A stretch of 9,825 bases of DNA, taken from JBJENW01 sp051880395 (lineage in GTDB: Bacteria > Bacillota > Clostridia > Lachnospirales > Lachnospiraceae). Both the position numbers and the translations under genes were made by a program. The notes under the pieces were generated by a model. That model was not told the origin of the DNA. It searched no databases and saw only the letters and a program-made list of their open reading frames with translations. Of this stretch, positions 1 to 7,195 are shown one piece after another. The DNA lies in NCBI GenBank assembly GCA_051880395.1, contig JBJENW010000257.1, positions 1 to 9,825 on the forward strand. The letters run 5' to 3'. Every line of letters begins with the position of its first letter. Position 1 is the stretch's first letter.

Positions 1-188
1 TCGACTTCATTTCTGTCTAGCCAGATCTGTACCCTCCACCCCTGTCGTTGTGTCCACCGGACACTGGAAACGTCCGCGTAGGAAATCCCCTCGGTTGAGA
101 TATTTTTCGTCAAAATATCCAAAAAGTGGTGGCTACAAAAATGTAGTGGGAGGCCTATAAAGTAGAACAGCCAGATACTTACACTCAT
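1..188 (-). CDS. Possible 5' end of a small membrane protein, truncated by the window edge
   Basis: This minus-strand frame opens at an ATG (186-188) and stays open for 62 codons to the window edge. It encodes a hydrophobic N-terminus (residues about 4-25, beginning MSVSIWLFYFIGLPL) that could be a membrane segment or signal anchor. A region follows that alternates hydrophobic and polar residues (GISYADVSSVRW, then GWRVQIWLDRNEV), which looks like two beta strands of a PH-like or DUF6560-like membrane-associated domain. That family idea is only an impression. No Shine-Dalgarno is visible before the ATG. Two plus-strand frames are also partly open here (to 81 and to about 160), so coding on this strand is not certain. 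The first 100 bases are visibly richer in G+C than the spacer at 190-346. If real, the gene is divergent from the downstream operon. Confidence 0.3.
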   Translation of the reverse strand, partial: MSVSIWLFYFIGLPLHFCSHHFLDILTKNISTEGISYADVSSVRWTQRQGWRVQIWLDRNEV

Positions 189-254
189 ATAAAGCGTCAA
201 TGTTTGTGAAAAGTAATCAGCTTTGAATAAATGTTGAGGAAAAAATGTTTAGAG

Positions 255-284
255 TTGGACAGAACGTAAGGTTTGCGATATACT
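255..284 (+). promoter_or_regulatory. Predicted sigma-A promoter of the rightward gene run
   Basis: A -35 hexamer TTGGAC (255-260) and a -10 hexamer TATACT (279-284) are separated by 18 bp. Transcription would start near 291, giving a leader of about 56 nt before the ATPase-nuclease gene, within which a 10-codon micro-ORF begins at 310. No operator or riboswitch structure is apparent. The spacer from 189 to 346 otherwise holds only AT-rich sequence. Confidence 0.6.
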
Positions 285-309
285 AAAATAAAAAATGAAG
301 AGGGAAACA

Positions 310-342
310 ATGACAGAAAAAAGACAAGCAAAGGGGGATTAG
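310..342 (+). other. Leader micro-ORF of 10 codons ahead of the ATPase-nuclease gene
   Basis: An ATG at 310 is preceded by AGAGGG at a good distance and reads MTEKRQAKGD before TAG (340-342). Its final codons contain the GGGGG that serves as the Shine-Dalgarno of the next gene, whose ATG lies 4 nt after the TAG. This arrangement would suit translational coupling. A very similar micro-ORF, also starting ATGACAGAA, precedes the next gene at 1951. Chance cannot be excluded for so short a frame. Confidence 0.35.
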
Positions 343-346
343 ATAC

Positions 347-1933
347 ATGGGAAGATTCTTCAATCCGGATAACAGTGCGTTTCAGACGGCAGTAAATTCG
401 GAAATCTATGTCGATAAAACAGGTTTGATCAATTACACAAACCGAGTGCTCAATACGAATCAGGCATTTATCTGCAACAGCAGACCACGTCGTTTTGGAA
501 AATCAATTGCGGCAAATATGTTGGCAGCATACTATAGCAAGGGCTGTGATTCTGAGCAGATGTTTTCCGGCTTTGAGATTAGCGAAGCAGAATCATTTCG
601 GAAAAATCTGAATCAATACGATGTGATTCATCTGGATGTCCAGTGGTGTAAGACACCGGCAAATGGCGCAGAGAATGTGGTTTCCTACATGCAAAAAAGT
701 GTAATTTCGGAATTAAAGGAAGCGTATCCGGACGTTTTGCGAGAGGATATTAGTTCCTTATCGGAAGCGATGTCTTGTGTATATGAAGCAACAGGAGACA
801 AATTTATCGTGATTATTGATGAATGGGATGTTCTGATCCGTGATGAGGCGAACAATCAAGCTGTGCAGGAAGAGTATATTGATTTTCTGAGGGGAATGTT
901 TAAAGGAATCGAGCCTACAAAATATATCAGTCTTGCGTATCTGACCGGAATCCTGCCGATAAAGAAAGTAAAAACACAGTCAGCGTTGAATAATTTTGAT
1001 GAATTTACAATGGTGACACCAAATACTCTTGCAAAATATATTGGATTTACCGAGGAAGAAGTGAAGAAATTATGTGAGACATATGATAGAGCGTTTGATG
1101 ATGTGAAAACCTGGTATGATGGGTATAGACTTTCGGATGATTCGATTTATAATCCCAAAGCGGTTGTCAATGTCATGCTCTGGGGTGAGTTTCAGAGCTA
1201 CTGGTCGCAGACGGGCACATATGAGTCCATTCGTCCGTTTATCAACATGAATTTTGATGGACTGAAAACTGCAATTTTAACAATGTTATCCGGTGATGAA
1301 TTGAAAGTAAGAACGACATCGTTTCAAAACGATATGGTAACATTTCGCAATAAGGATGATGTACTGACGCTGCTGATTCATCTGGGTTACCTTGCCTATA
1401 ATCAAAAAAAGCAGGTTGCCTATATTCCAAACGAAGAAATCCGTAGTGAATTTTTGAGTGCCGTAGAAGAAAATAAGTGGAATGAGTTGATAGAATTTGA
1501 ATCCAAGTCACGTGAACTGTTAGAGGCAACCCTTGATCTGGATGCAGATGCTGTTGCAGATGGAATCGAGACGATTCATACGGAGTATGCTTCGATGATT
1601 CAATACAATAATGAAAATTCCCTCAGTAGTGTGCTGACCATCGCGTATTTAAGCGCGATGCAGTATTATTTTAAGCCGATTCGTGAGCTGCCGACAGGCA
1701 GAGGTTTCGCGGATTTCGTCTATATTCCGAAACCGGAATATGTCGAAGACTATCCGGCTTTATTAGTAGAATTGAAATGGAATCAAAATGCCAAAACAGC
1801 ATTACAGCAGATCAAGGATAAAAAATATCCACAATCCCTTTTGCAATATACCGGAAATCTTTTACTTGTCGGTATTAATTATGATAAAAAGAGCAAGGTG
1901 CATCAGTGCGTGATAGAAGCGTATACGAAATAG
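347..1933 (+). CDS. AAA-ATPase-like protein with C-terminal PD-(D/E)XK nuclease domain (PF09820/PF08011 type)
   Basis: The 528-residue protein has the standard length and order of this family. The N-terminal AAA-ATPase-like domain (about residues 4-210) carries the family's opening (YVDKTGLI, 21-28), a Walker A variant SRPRRFGKS (45-53) with K52, a Walker B strand ending in D158-E159 (FIVIIDEWD), and the sensor-like segment YLTGILPIKK (198-207). The C-terminal nuclease domain (about 410-525) shows D456 in GFADFVYI, the E475-L-K477 catalytic pair in VELKW, and Q487-Q488 in ALQQIKDKKY. The ATG at 347 follows GGGGG (333-337) at 9 nt. The family is multicopy in many Lachnospiraceae and Bacteroidetes; no substrate or pathway has been established that I know of. 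A role in DNA processing or defence is an inference from the nuclease fold and the neighbouring nuclease genes. The residues look intact. Confidence 0.93.
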   Translation: MGRFFNPDNSAFQTAVNSEIYVDKTGLINYTNRVLNTNQAFICNSRPRRFGKSIAANMLAAYYSKGCDSEQMFSGFEISEAESFRKNLNQYDVIHLDVQWCKTPANGAENVVSYMQKSVISELKEAYPDVLREDISSLSEAMSCVYEATGDKFIVIIDEWDVLIRDEANNQAVQEEYIDFLRGMFKGIEPTKYISLAYLTGILPIKKVKTQSALNNFDEFTMVTPNTLAKYIGFTEEEVKKLCETYDRAFDDVKTWYDGYRLSDDSIYNPKAVVNVMLWGEFQSYWSQTGTYESIRPFINMNFDGLKTAILTMLSGDELKVRTTSFQNDMVTFRNKDDVLTLLIHLGYLAYNQKKQVAYIPNEEIRSEFLSAVEENKWNELIEFESKSRELLEATLDLDADAVADGIETIHTEYASMIQYNNENSLSSVLTIAYLSAMQYYFKPIRELPTGRGFADFVYIPKPEYVEDYPALLVELKWNQNAKTALQQIKDKKYPQSLLQYTGNLLLVGINYDKKSKVHQCVIEAYTK

Positions 1934-1950
1934 AAAAAGATGGGGTAAAA

Positions 1951-1977
1951 ATGACAGAATTCGAAGGGGGAAATTAG
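1951..1977 (+). other. Leader micro-ORF of 8 codons ahead of the metallo-hydrolase gene
   Basis: An ATG at 1951, preceded by GGGG (1942-1945) at 5 nt, reads MTEFEGGN before TAG (1975-1977). The glycine codons are the AAGGGGG Shine-Dalgarno (1964-1970) of the following gene, whose ATG is at 1979. The plan matches the micro-ORF at 310: ATGACAGAA, then GGGGGA, then TTAGA just before the gene start. It may be a coupling leader or duplicated upstream DNA. Confidence 0.35.
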
Positions 1978-1978
1978 A

Positions 1979-2749
1979 ATGAATTTAGAATTAAGACATC
2001 CAAAAATCACACAGATAAACGACCATATCTGGCTTTTGAATGATAATGATGAGGCAACTTGTTATGTGGTAGCAGGAAAAGAAAAAGCCATGGTGATCGA
2101 TACCATGTTAGGAATGGTAAATGTAAAAGAAGAAGCACAGAAATTGACAAATCTGCCGCTGATCTGTGTGAATACACATGGGCATGGCGATCATATCGGA
2201 GGAAACTGGAGTTTTGATCAGGTACATATGCATCCGGCAGATTTTTTTCTTGTCAAGGAGGCACTTACATTTCCGGAAATTCAGGCGATCATCGCGCAGG
2301 AAGGGATTCGATATCCGGAATTTACACCAATTGCAGATGAACAGATCTTTGATCTGGGCGGAGTGGAATTGCAGGCATATGAACTGCCGGGACATACACC
2401 GGGAGAAATTGTTTTATTGGATCGGGCAGACCGGATTTTGTTTACTGGTGACGGTGTGATCGAACAGATCTGGATGCAGCTGCCGGAATCGCTTCCGATT
2501 CAAACACAGATTCAGAGTATGCAGCGGATTCAGCATTTATGCACTGAGTTTGACACAATTTTGACCGGACACAGCAGAGGACCGGAAAAAGCAGAATTAT
2601 TTGATGCGCTGCTTGCGGCTGCCATCGATTTAGAGAACGGAAATACAGATCAGGATGTGGAGTATCACTGGTTTGGCGGAACCTGCATGGCGCATCCATA
2701 TGGAAAAGAACCGAGAAGGATTGTTTATCAGGAAAATACGGAAAAATGA
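1979..2749 (+). CDS. Metallo-beta-lactamase-fold hydrolase
   Basis: The 256-residue protein has the full metal-binding set of the metallo-beta-lactamase superfamily. Motif HxHxDH appears as H67-G-H69-G-D71-H72, followed by H139 in PGHTPGE, D158 in LFTGDGV and H198 in LTGHSRG. A dinuclear metal site (usually zinc) and hydrolysis of a thioester, ester or similar bond are expected from the family, but the substrate cannot be read from the sequence. No signal peptide is seen, so it should be cytoplasmic. Length suits a single-domain glyoxalase II/lactonase-like enzyme. The start is set by AAGGGGG (1964-1970), 8 nt before the ATG. It lies 45 bp after the ATPase-nuclease gene and 54 bp before the YhcG-like gene, in the same direction, with no terminator between. 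It looks like an ordinary enzyme among nuclease genes. Confidence 0.92.
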   Translation: MNLELRHPKITQINDHIWLLNDNDEATCYVVAGKEKAMVIDTMLGMVNVKEEAQKLTNLPLICVNTHGHGDHIGGNWSFDQVHMHPADFFLVKEALTFPEIQAIIAQEGIRYPEFTPIADEQIFDLGGVELQAYELPGHTPGEIVLLDRADRILFTGDGVIEQIWMQLPESLPIQTQIQSMQRIQHLCTEFDTILTGHSRGPEKAELFDALLAAAIDLENGNTDQDVEYHWFGGTCMAHPYGKEPRRIVYQENTEK

Positions 2750-2790
2750 AGGAAAGCGTATGTAGATAACGACATAAAATACATCGGAAG

Positions 2791-2796
2791 AAGGAG
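2791..2796 (+). promoter_or_regulatory. Ribosome binding site supporting a TTG start
   Basis: AAGGAG sits 7 nt before the TTG at 2804. The nearest in-frame ATG (2840) has only an AGGGAG about 19 nt upstream, which is too far. The Shine-Dalgarno therefore favours the TTG as the start of the YhcG-like gene. Confidence 0.7.
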
Positions 2797-2803
2797 ATAG
2801 AAA

Positions 2804-3886
2804 TTGAATGAAATAGGGAGAATAGACAATACTGATTTTATGGAAAAATTTCAAAAATCAGAAAATATATTAGAGGATATACAAGCAATTATAGAGGGTT
2901 CGCAAAAAGAAGCTTATAGAGCGGTAAATACCATTTTGACACAGAGAAACTGGCTCATTGGTTATCGAATTGCAGAGGAAGAACTTAAGGGCGAAAATCG
3001 TGCGGAGTATGGAGCTGAAATTATAAAAAAGCTTTCAAAAAAATTGACGGCAAAATATGGAAAAGGATTCACAAAAACAAATTTATACAGTTTCTATATG
3101 TTTTACAGATACTTTCCTAAGATTTTCCACACATCGTGTGGAAAATCTAAAAATCTCTTATCGTGGTCTCATTATCGCACGTTATTGCAAGTAAAAGATG
3201 ATGTTGCCCGCAAATGGTATGAAAAAGAAGCCTATGAGCAGACATGGAGTGTGCGTACGCTGCAGCGAAATATCAATACCCAATATTATTACAGATTGCT
3301 TCAGTCACAGAACAAAGACATCGTGGAACAGGAAATGTTTGCGAAAAACGCCGAGTTTCAGAACGACAAGCTGGAGTTTATCAAAAATCCTGTAATCGCA
3401 GAGTTTTTGGGGCTATCGTCTAATACAGATTTCACCGAAACAGAGCTGGAAAGCTGTATTATTTCAAATATTCAGAAATTTCTCATGGAATTAGGAAAAG
3501 GGTACGCGTTCGTCGCAAGACAGCAGCATATTAAGACAGAAAAGGAAGATTATTACATTGACCTTGTTTTTTACAATTATATATTAAAGTGTTTTGTGCT
3601 GATTGATCTAAAAACTGGAAAAATAACGCATCAGGATGTTGGTCAGATGGATATGTATGTTCGCATGTACGATGAATTGAAAAAGGCAGAGGATGATAAT
3701 CCAACACTTGGAATTGTGATGTGTACGGAAACCGATGAGGATATTGCAAGGTATTCCGTATTACATGGAAATGAACAGCTGTTTGCTACAAAATATAAGC
3801 TGTATTTGCCCACAGAGCAGGAACTGCGAGAAGAAATTGAAACACAAAAAACAATGTTTTATTTGCAACAAAAAGAAAAGGAATAA
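2804..3886 (+). CDS. YhcG-family (DUF1016) PD-(D/E)XK nuclease-domain protein
   Basis: The 360-residue protein is full length for the YhcG family. The N-terminal DUF1016 domain (about 20-175) includes the landmark stretch LLSWSHYRTLLQV (118-130) and WYEKEAYEQTWSVRTLQRNI (138-157). The C-terminal nuclease domain (about 185-340) shows YIDLVFYN with D253 and VLIDLKTG with D268-x-K270, then THQDVGQMDMYV (275-286), as expected for a PD-(D/E)XK core. Family members are common beside restriction-modification genes and in mobile islands, but a specific reaction is not established to my knowledge. Translation starts at TTG, judged by the AAGGAG 7 nt upstream. The gene is 54 bp after the metallo-hydrolase and 27 bp before the oxidoreductase. 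Codons 106-115 (KIFHTSCGKS) form a perfect inverted repeat in the DNA, in a segment that lies just before the conserved SWSHYRTLL block. Confidence 0.93.
   Translation: MNEIGRIDNTDFMEKFQKSENILEDIQAIIEGSQKEAYRAVNTILTQRNWLIGYRIAEEELKGENRAEYGAEIIKKLSKKLTAKYGKGFTKTNLYSFYMFYRYFPKIFHTSCGKSKNLLSWSHYRTLLQVKDDVARKWYEKEAYEQTWSVRTLQRNINTQYYYRLLQSQNKDIVEQEMFAKNAEFQNDKLEFIKNPVIAEFLGLSSNTDFTETELESCIISNIQKFLMELGKGYAFVARQQHIKTEKEDYYIDLVFYNYILKCFVLIDLKTGKITHQDVGQMDMYVRMYDELKKAEDDNPTLGIVMCTETDEDIARYSVLHGNEQLFATKYKLYLPTEQELREEIETQKTMFYLQQKEKE
3120..3148 (+). repeat. Perfect 13-bp inverted repeat inside the YhcG-like gene
   Basis: The left arm AGATTTTCCACAC (3120-3132) is the exact reverse complement of the right arm GTGTGGAAAATCT (3136-3148), with a 3-nt loop ATC. 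It encodes residues 106-115 and leaves the frame open. No second copy was noticed in the window by eye. It could be an inserted palindromic element, a cruciform or mRNA hairpin, or a nuclease or regulator site. It has no T-run after it and lies in mid-gene, so it is not a typical terminator. Confidence 0.85.
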
Positions 3887-3913
3887 AAGTTCAAATAAGA
3901 AGGAGTATAAATC

Positions 3914-4897
3914 ATGAAGGAAAATTTAAACTGGGCAGTATTAGGAACCGGAGTCATCGCGAATGAAATGGCTCAGGCACTACAAAAAATGGGGAAAAAT
4001 CTATATGCAGTGGCAAACCGCACGCACGAAAAAGCAGTCGCATTTGCCGAAAAATATGGGGTAAATGTGGTGTATGATCAGATTGATGATTTGTTTGAAG
4101 ATCCGGATGTGGATATCATTTATATTACGACACCGCACAATACACATTATGCATTTATGAAAAAAGCATTAGAACATGGAAAACATTTATTCGTGGAAAA
4201 ATCAATCACATTAAACAGCCGAGAACTGGATGAAATGATTGCTCTTGCAGATGAAAAACATCTGATCTTAGCAGAGGCCATGACAATCTGGCATATGCCG
4301 CTCTACAAAGAACTGTGGCGGATTGTAAAAAGCGGGGAGCTTGGCAAGGTGCAGATGATCACCATGAATTTTGGCAGCTTCAAGGAATACGATATGAAAA
4401 ACCGCTTTTTTAACATGGATCTTGCGGGCGGTGCGATGCTCGATATCGGTGTGTATGCGTTGTCAATCGTGCGCAGTTTTATGGATGAAAAACCGGACGA
4501 AATCGTAAGTCAGTGGAAACCGTCTCCGACCGGTTCAGACGAGCAGGCAACGATACTTCTGAAAAATCAGGCAGGGCAGATGGCGACGGTTGCGCTTTCC
4601 ATGCATTCCAAACAGCCGAAACGCGCGATGATCAGCTGCGAAAAAGGGTATATCGAAATTATGGAATATCCAAGAGCAGACAAGGCAATCATCGTAGATG
4701 CCGAGACAGGAAAAGTACGCGAAATCGAAAGTGGTGAAACAGTAAATGCGTTGTATTATGAAATGCAGGATATGGAGCAGGCAGTGAAAAGTAGAGATGT
4801 ATCGGATCTGCATTTGGAATATACGAAAGATGTGATGGATATTATGACAAAATTGAGAAAAGACTGGGATATGAAATATCCGAAGGAGGAGTGGTAA
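3914..4897 (+). CDS. Gfo/Idh/MocA-family NAD(P)-dependent oxidoreductase
   Basis: The 327-residue protein has the two-domain plan of this family. The N-terminal Rossmann domain (about 5-120) carries the dinucleotide loop GTGVIA (11-16), the strand-end segment ITTPHNTHY (71-79) and the catalytic-lysine motif, here E95-K96-S97 instead of the usual EKP. The C-terminal domain has AGGAMLDIGVYAL (171-183), close to the dihydrodiol dehydrogenase branch of the family, with AEAMTIWHMP (120-129) also fitting that branch. It should oxidise or reduce a sugar, inositol or diol-like substrate in the cytoplasm; the exact substrate cannot be told. AGAAGGAG (3898-3905) lies 8 nt before the ATG. Its 3' end is only 20 bp before the preferred helicase start, and the last codons overlap an alternative GTG start of the helicase frame. 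A metabolic enzyme in this nuclease-rich run is unexpected. Confidence 0.93.
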   Translation: MKENLNWAVLGTGVIANEMAQALQKMGKNLYAVANRTHEKAVAFAEKYGVNVVYDQIDDLFEDPDVDIIYITTPHNTHYAFMKKALEHGKHLFVEKSITLNSRELDEMIALADEKHLILAEAMTIWHMPLYKELWRIVKSGELGKVQMITMNFGSFKEYDMKNRFFNMDLAGGAMLDIGVYALSIVRSFMDEKPDEIVSQWKPSPTGSDEQATILLKNQAGQMATVALSMHSKQPKRAMISCEKGYIEIMEYPRADKAIIVDAETGKVREIESGETVNALYYEMQDMEQAVKSRDVSDLHLEYTKDVMDIMTKLRKDWDMKYPKEEW

Positions 4898-4902
4898 GTA
4901 AG

Positions 4903-4909
4903 AAGGGGG
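4903..4909 (+). promoter_or_regulatory. Ribosome binding site that decides the helicase start
   Basis: AAGGGGG lies 8 nt before the ATG at 4918. A longer reading from GTG at 4891 would add nine residues, but its only purine-rich stretch (GAAGGAGGA, 4882-4890) abuts the codon with no spacer. The ATG is therefore preferred. Confidence 0.65.
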
Positions 4910-4917
4910 AAAAACAA

Positions 4918-7194
4918 ATGGAAGAAATGATAGAAGTACGTTCCAGTGGAAAAATCAGAGCAAAGGATGGAAAAAACGGACGTGTTCCATATCAGCATCA
5001 GACGGAAGCCATGGAGTGTCTGACGAAAATGGATCAGCTGCCGAGCTTTCGAACGATGGTCGTACTGCCGACCGGTGGTGGAAAAACCTATACAGCGACG
5101 ACCTGGCTGTTACAACATGCAGTCAACCGAAAGAAAAAAGTGCTATGGCTGGCACACAGACAAATGCTGTTGGATCAGGCCGCAGAAGCATTCCAGCAAT
5201 TTGCTTACGCAGATATTTTAACAAATGCACCTGTATTTTCCTATCGTATTATTTCCGGTGCAGCGGGGCATGATCCATGTATCAATATTCAGCCGGATGA
5301 TGATGTGTTGATTGTTGGAAAAGACAGTATCGCCCGGAAACTGGAAGAATTGGATCGCTGGCTGGAGGGCCAAAAGGAGTTATATTTTGTGGTGGATGAA
5401 GCGCATCATGCAACTGCAAAGACCTACCGGAAAATCATTCAGTATGTAGAGAAAAAAGTGCCGGGGTTGAAGTTGATCGGACTGACAGCCACACCGTTTC
5501 GAACTGCAGAGGCAGAAGCCGGTCTTTTGGGGAAAATTTTCCCGGACGGTTTAGATGAGCATGGCATGGTCGTACATAATCAGCGGGGAATTACGTATCA
5601 GATTGGACTAAAAACTTTGATCAGTACGCAGATTTTATCTAAACCGAGATTTGAGAGTCTGTATACCGATGAAGATTTTGGAAAAGATGTGGGACTCGAT
5701 GCCTGGAAAAGTATTCAGAACCGTGATCTTATTCCGGAAGATGTGGCACAGAATATTGTAGAAAGTGCCGGACGAAATCGTCTGATCGTCGATACCTATT
5801 TAAAGAAGAAAGAGGCGTATGGACAGACCATCGTGTTTGCAGTTAACGTTGATCATGCAATTGTGCTCAGCGCGCTTTTTAATAAAAACGGAGTCCGGGC
5901 AGATTATATCGTATCTTCGGTTCGCGATATGGCGACGGGCGTTACCATTTCACAAAAGGAAAACGAACGGAAACTGCAGGAATATCGGGACGGAAAACTG
6001 CAAGTACTGATCAACGTCAATATTTTAACAGAAGGCGTCGATGTACCCCAAACAAAAACGGTATTTCTTGCTCGTCCAACGGTATCCTCAATTTTAATGA
6101 CACAGATGATCGGAAGGGCTTTACGCGGTACGGCGGCTGGTGGAACAAAAGAAGCATATATTGTTTCGTTTGTGGATAATTGGAATGAGCATATCGCCTG
6201 GGTAAATCCAGAAACACTGTTTGACGGGGAAAATGAGTTTTCCGATTCCGATCCCGATACGATCCGGCAGGATGTCCGCCTGATTTCCATTGCAAAAATG
6301 CAGGAATTTGCTTCTATTTTAGATGACAGTATCGACACAGAACGGTTGGAAGCGATTCCGTTTGAACAGCGGATTCCGATTGGCATGTATGTGTTCCATT
6401 ATCTACAGAAAAATGAGACAGAAAGCTTGGATCTTTCCTGTCAGGTGATGGTGTATGATAGCACAAAAGAAGCCTACGAGAAATTGATGCAGGCACTTCC
6501 GGAATTATTTTCTTCTTATCAGATCGCGGACGAAGAAATTCCGGAGGAACTTTTGCAGGAGATGGAAGATCAGTGTCATTCCAGTTTCTTTTGCGGAGAG
6601 ATGATTCCGCCGTATGAAGCGCATGATATCGAGCATATCCTGCAGTATTATGCACAGAAAGAAACGGTTCCGACTTTTTATACATTTGATGAAGTATCCC
6701 GCAGAAAGCTGGATGTAAAAGCGATTGCAGAGGAAATTTACAAAAAGGATCTGCGACGTTCGGAGGAAGCAGAATATATCGATCAATTGTGGGAACAGTC
6801 TGATGACAATCTTTTGCAGATGTTCTTTGGTAGAAAACGGTACTTTTTGAAACAATTGGAGATTGAGATGTCAAAGCTGCAGCATCCGGAAATATACGAG
6901 GATATTCGAAAAAAACAGGTGCAGTATGATAAAAAAGCATTAGAAGATCTGCCACTGGGAGAAATTCGGCAGTATGCGCCGGATTATGAGAAAAAATTGC
7001 GGGATGATGCGTTTGCATCTGCCTGGGATGCGAAGAATCGGGTGTATCGCTGCCCGGTTTGCGGGCGGGAGTCAGATAGTCGTGTGCTTTTTCAGGTGGA
7101 TCACAAGATTCCAATGAATCGTGGCGGAAAAAGTGTAGCGGAAAATCTGCAGATTCTGTGCCGTTTCTGTAATGCAAAGAAAGGGGAACAGTAA
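4918..7194 (+). CDS. Superfamily 2 DEAH-box helicase with C-terminal HNH nuclease domain
   Basis: The 758-residue protein joins a ResIII-type helicase to an HNH nuclease. RecA-like domain 1 (about 20-210) has YQHQTEAM (25-32), Walker A PTGGGKT (51-57), DEAH box D160-E-A-H163 and motif III LTATPF (189-194). Domain 2 (about 280-420) has TIVFAVNVDHA (304-314), NILTEGVDVPQT (368-379) and motif VI QMIGRALRG (396-404) with R400 and R403. Residues about 460-700 are mostly helical-looking with no domain I recognise. The C-terminal HNH (about 710-756) is a zinc knuckle: CPVC (712-715), VDHKIP with D728-H729, N743, and CRFCN (748-752). All key residues are present, so ATP-driven translocation and DNA or RNA cleavage are both plausible. 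The neighbour begins 1 bp after the stop, implying a shared role. Defence against foreign DNA is inferred from architecture; no methylase is present in the window. Confidence 0.92.
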   Translation: MEEMIEVRSSGKIRAKDGKNGRVPYQHQTEAMECLTKMDQLPSFRTMVVLPTGGGKTYTATTWLLQHAVNRKKKVLWLAHRQMLLDQAAEAFQQFAYADILTNAPVFSYRIISGAAGHDPCINIQPDDDVLIVGKDSIARKLEELDRWLEGQKELYFVVDEAHHATAKTYRKIIQYVEKKVPGLKLIGLTATPFRTAEAEAGLLGKIFPDGLDEHGMVVHNQRGITYQIGLKTLISTQILSKPRFESLYTDEDFGKDVGLDAWKSIQNRDLIPEDVAQNIVESAGRNRLIVDTYLKKKEAYGQTIVFAVNVDHAIVLSALFNKNGVRADYIVSSVRDMATGVTISQKENERKLQEYRDGKLQVLINVNILTEGVDVPQTKTVFLARPTVSSILMTQMIGRALRGTAAGGTKEAYIVSFVDNWNEHIAWVNPETLFDGENEFSDSDPDTIRQDVRLISIAKMQEFASILDDSIDTERLEAIPFEQRIPIGMYVFHYLQKNETESLDLSCQVMVYDSTKEAYEKLMQALPELFSSYQIADEEIPEELLQEMEDQCHSSFFCGEMIPPYEAHDIEHILQYYAQKETVPTFYTFDEVSRRKLDVKAIAEEIYKKDLRRSEEAEYIDQLWEQSDDNLLQMFFGRKRYFLKQLEIEMSKLQHPEIYEDIRKKQVQYDKKALEDLPLGEIRQYAPDYEKKLRDDAFASAWDAKNRVYRCPVCGRESDSRVLFQVDHKIPMNRGGKSVAENLQILCRFCNAKKGEQ

Positions 7195-7195
7195 G

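Noticed and set aside
50..64. Short inverted repeat GTGTCC-ACC-GGACAC near the left edge
   Set aside because: Six base pairs only, without direct repeats or a transposase nearby, so there is no support for an insertion-sequence end.
99..119. Inverted repeat GATATTTT/AAAATATC with a 5-nt loop
   Set aside because: It is all A/T apart from the outer pair, has no T-run and sits in a possible coding frame. It is probably a chance AT palindrome.
245..286. A 13-residue frame starting ATG 245 after TGAGGA (MFRVGQNVRFAIY), vaguely like the start of CarD-like proteins
   Set aside because: It is very short, ends at 286 and lies across the predicted promoter, so it would not be on the main transcript. 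The resemblance is too slight to call a remnant.
479..505. Walker A of the first gene reads SRPRRFGKS and not GxxxxGK[ST]
   Set aside because: This is the normal form in the PF09820 AAA-ATPase-like family, so it is not a lesion.
2760..2765. Start-stop ATGTAG after AAGGAA between the hydrolase and YhcG genes
   Set aside because: A two-codon motif with a Shine-Dalgarno-like stretch is expected by chance in purine-rich spacers, and it does not resemble the two longer micro-ORFs.
6314..7177. Long minus-strand open frame opposite the helicase (287 codons)
   Set aside because: It lies wholly antisense to well-supported helicase coding sequence, has low-complexity His/Pro/Ser-rich composition and no Shine-Dalgarno, so it is a shadow frame.
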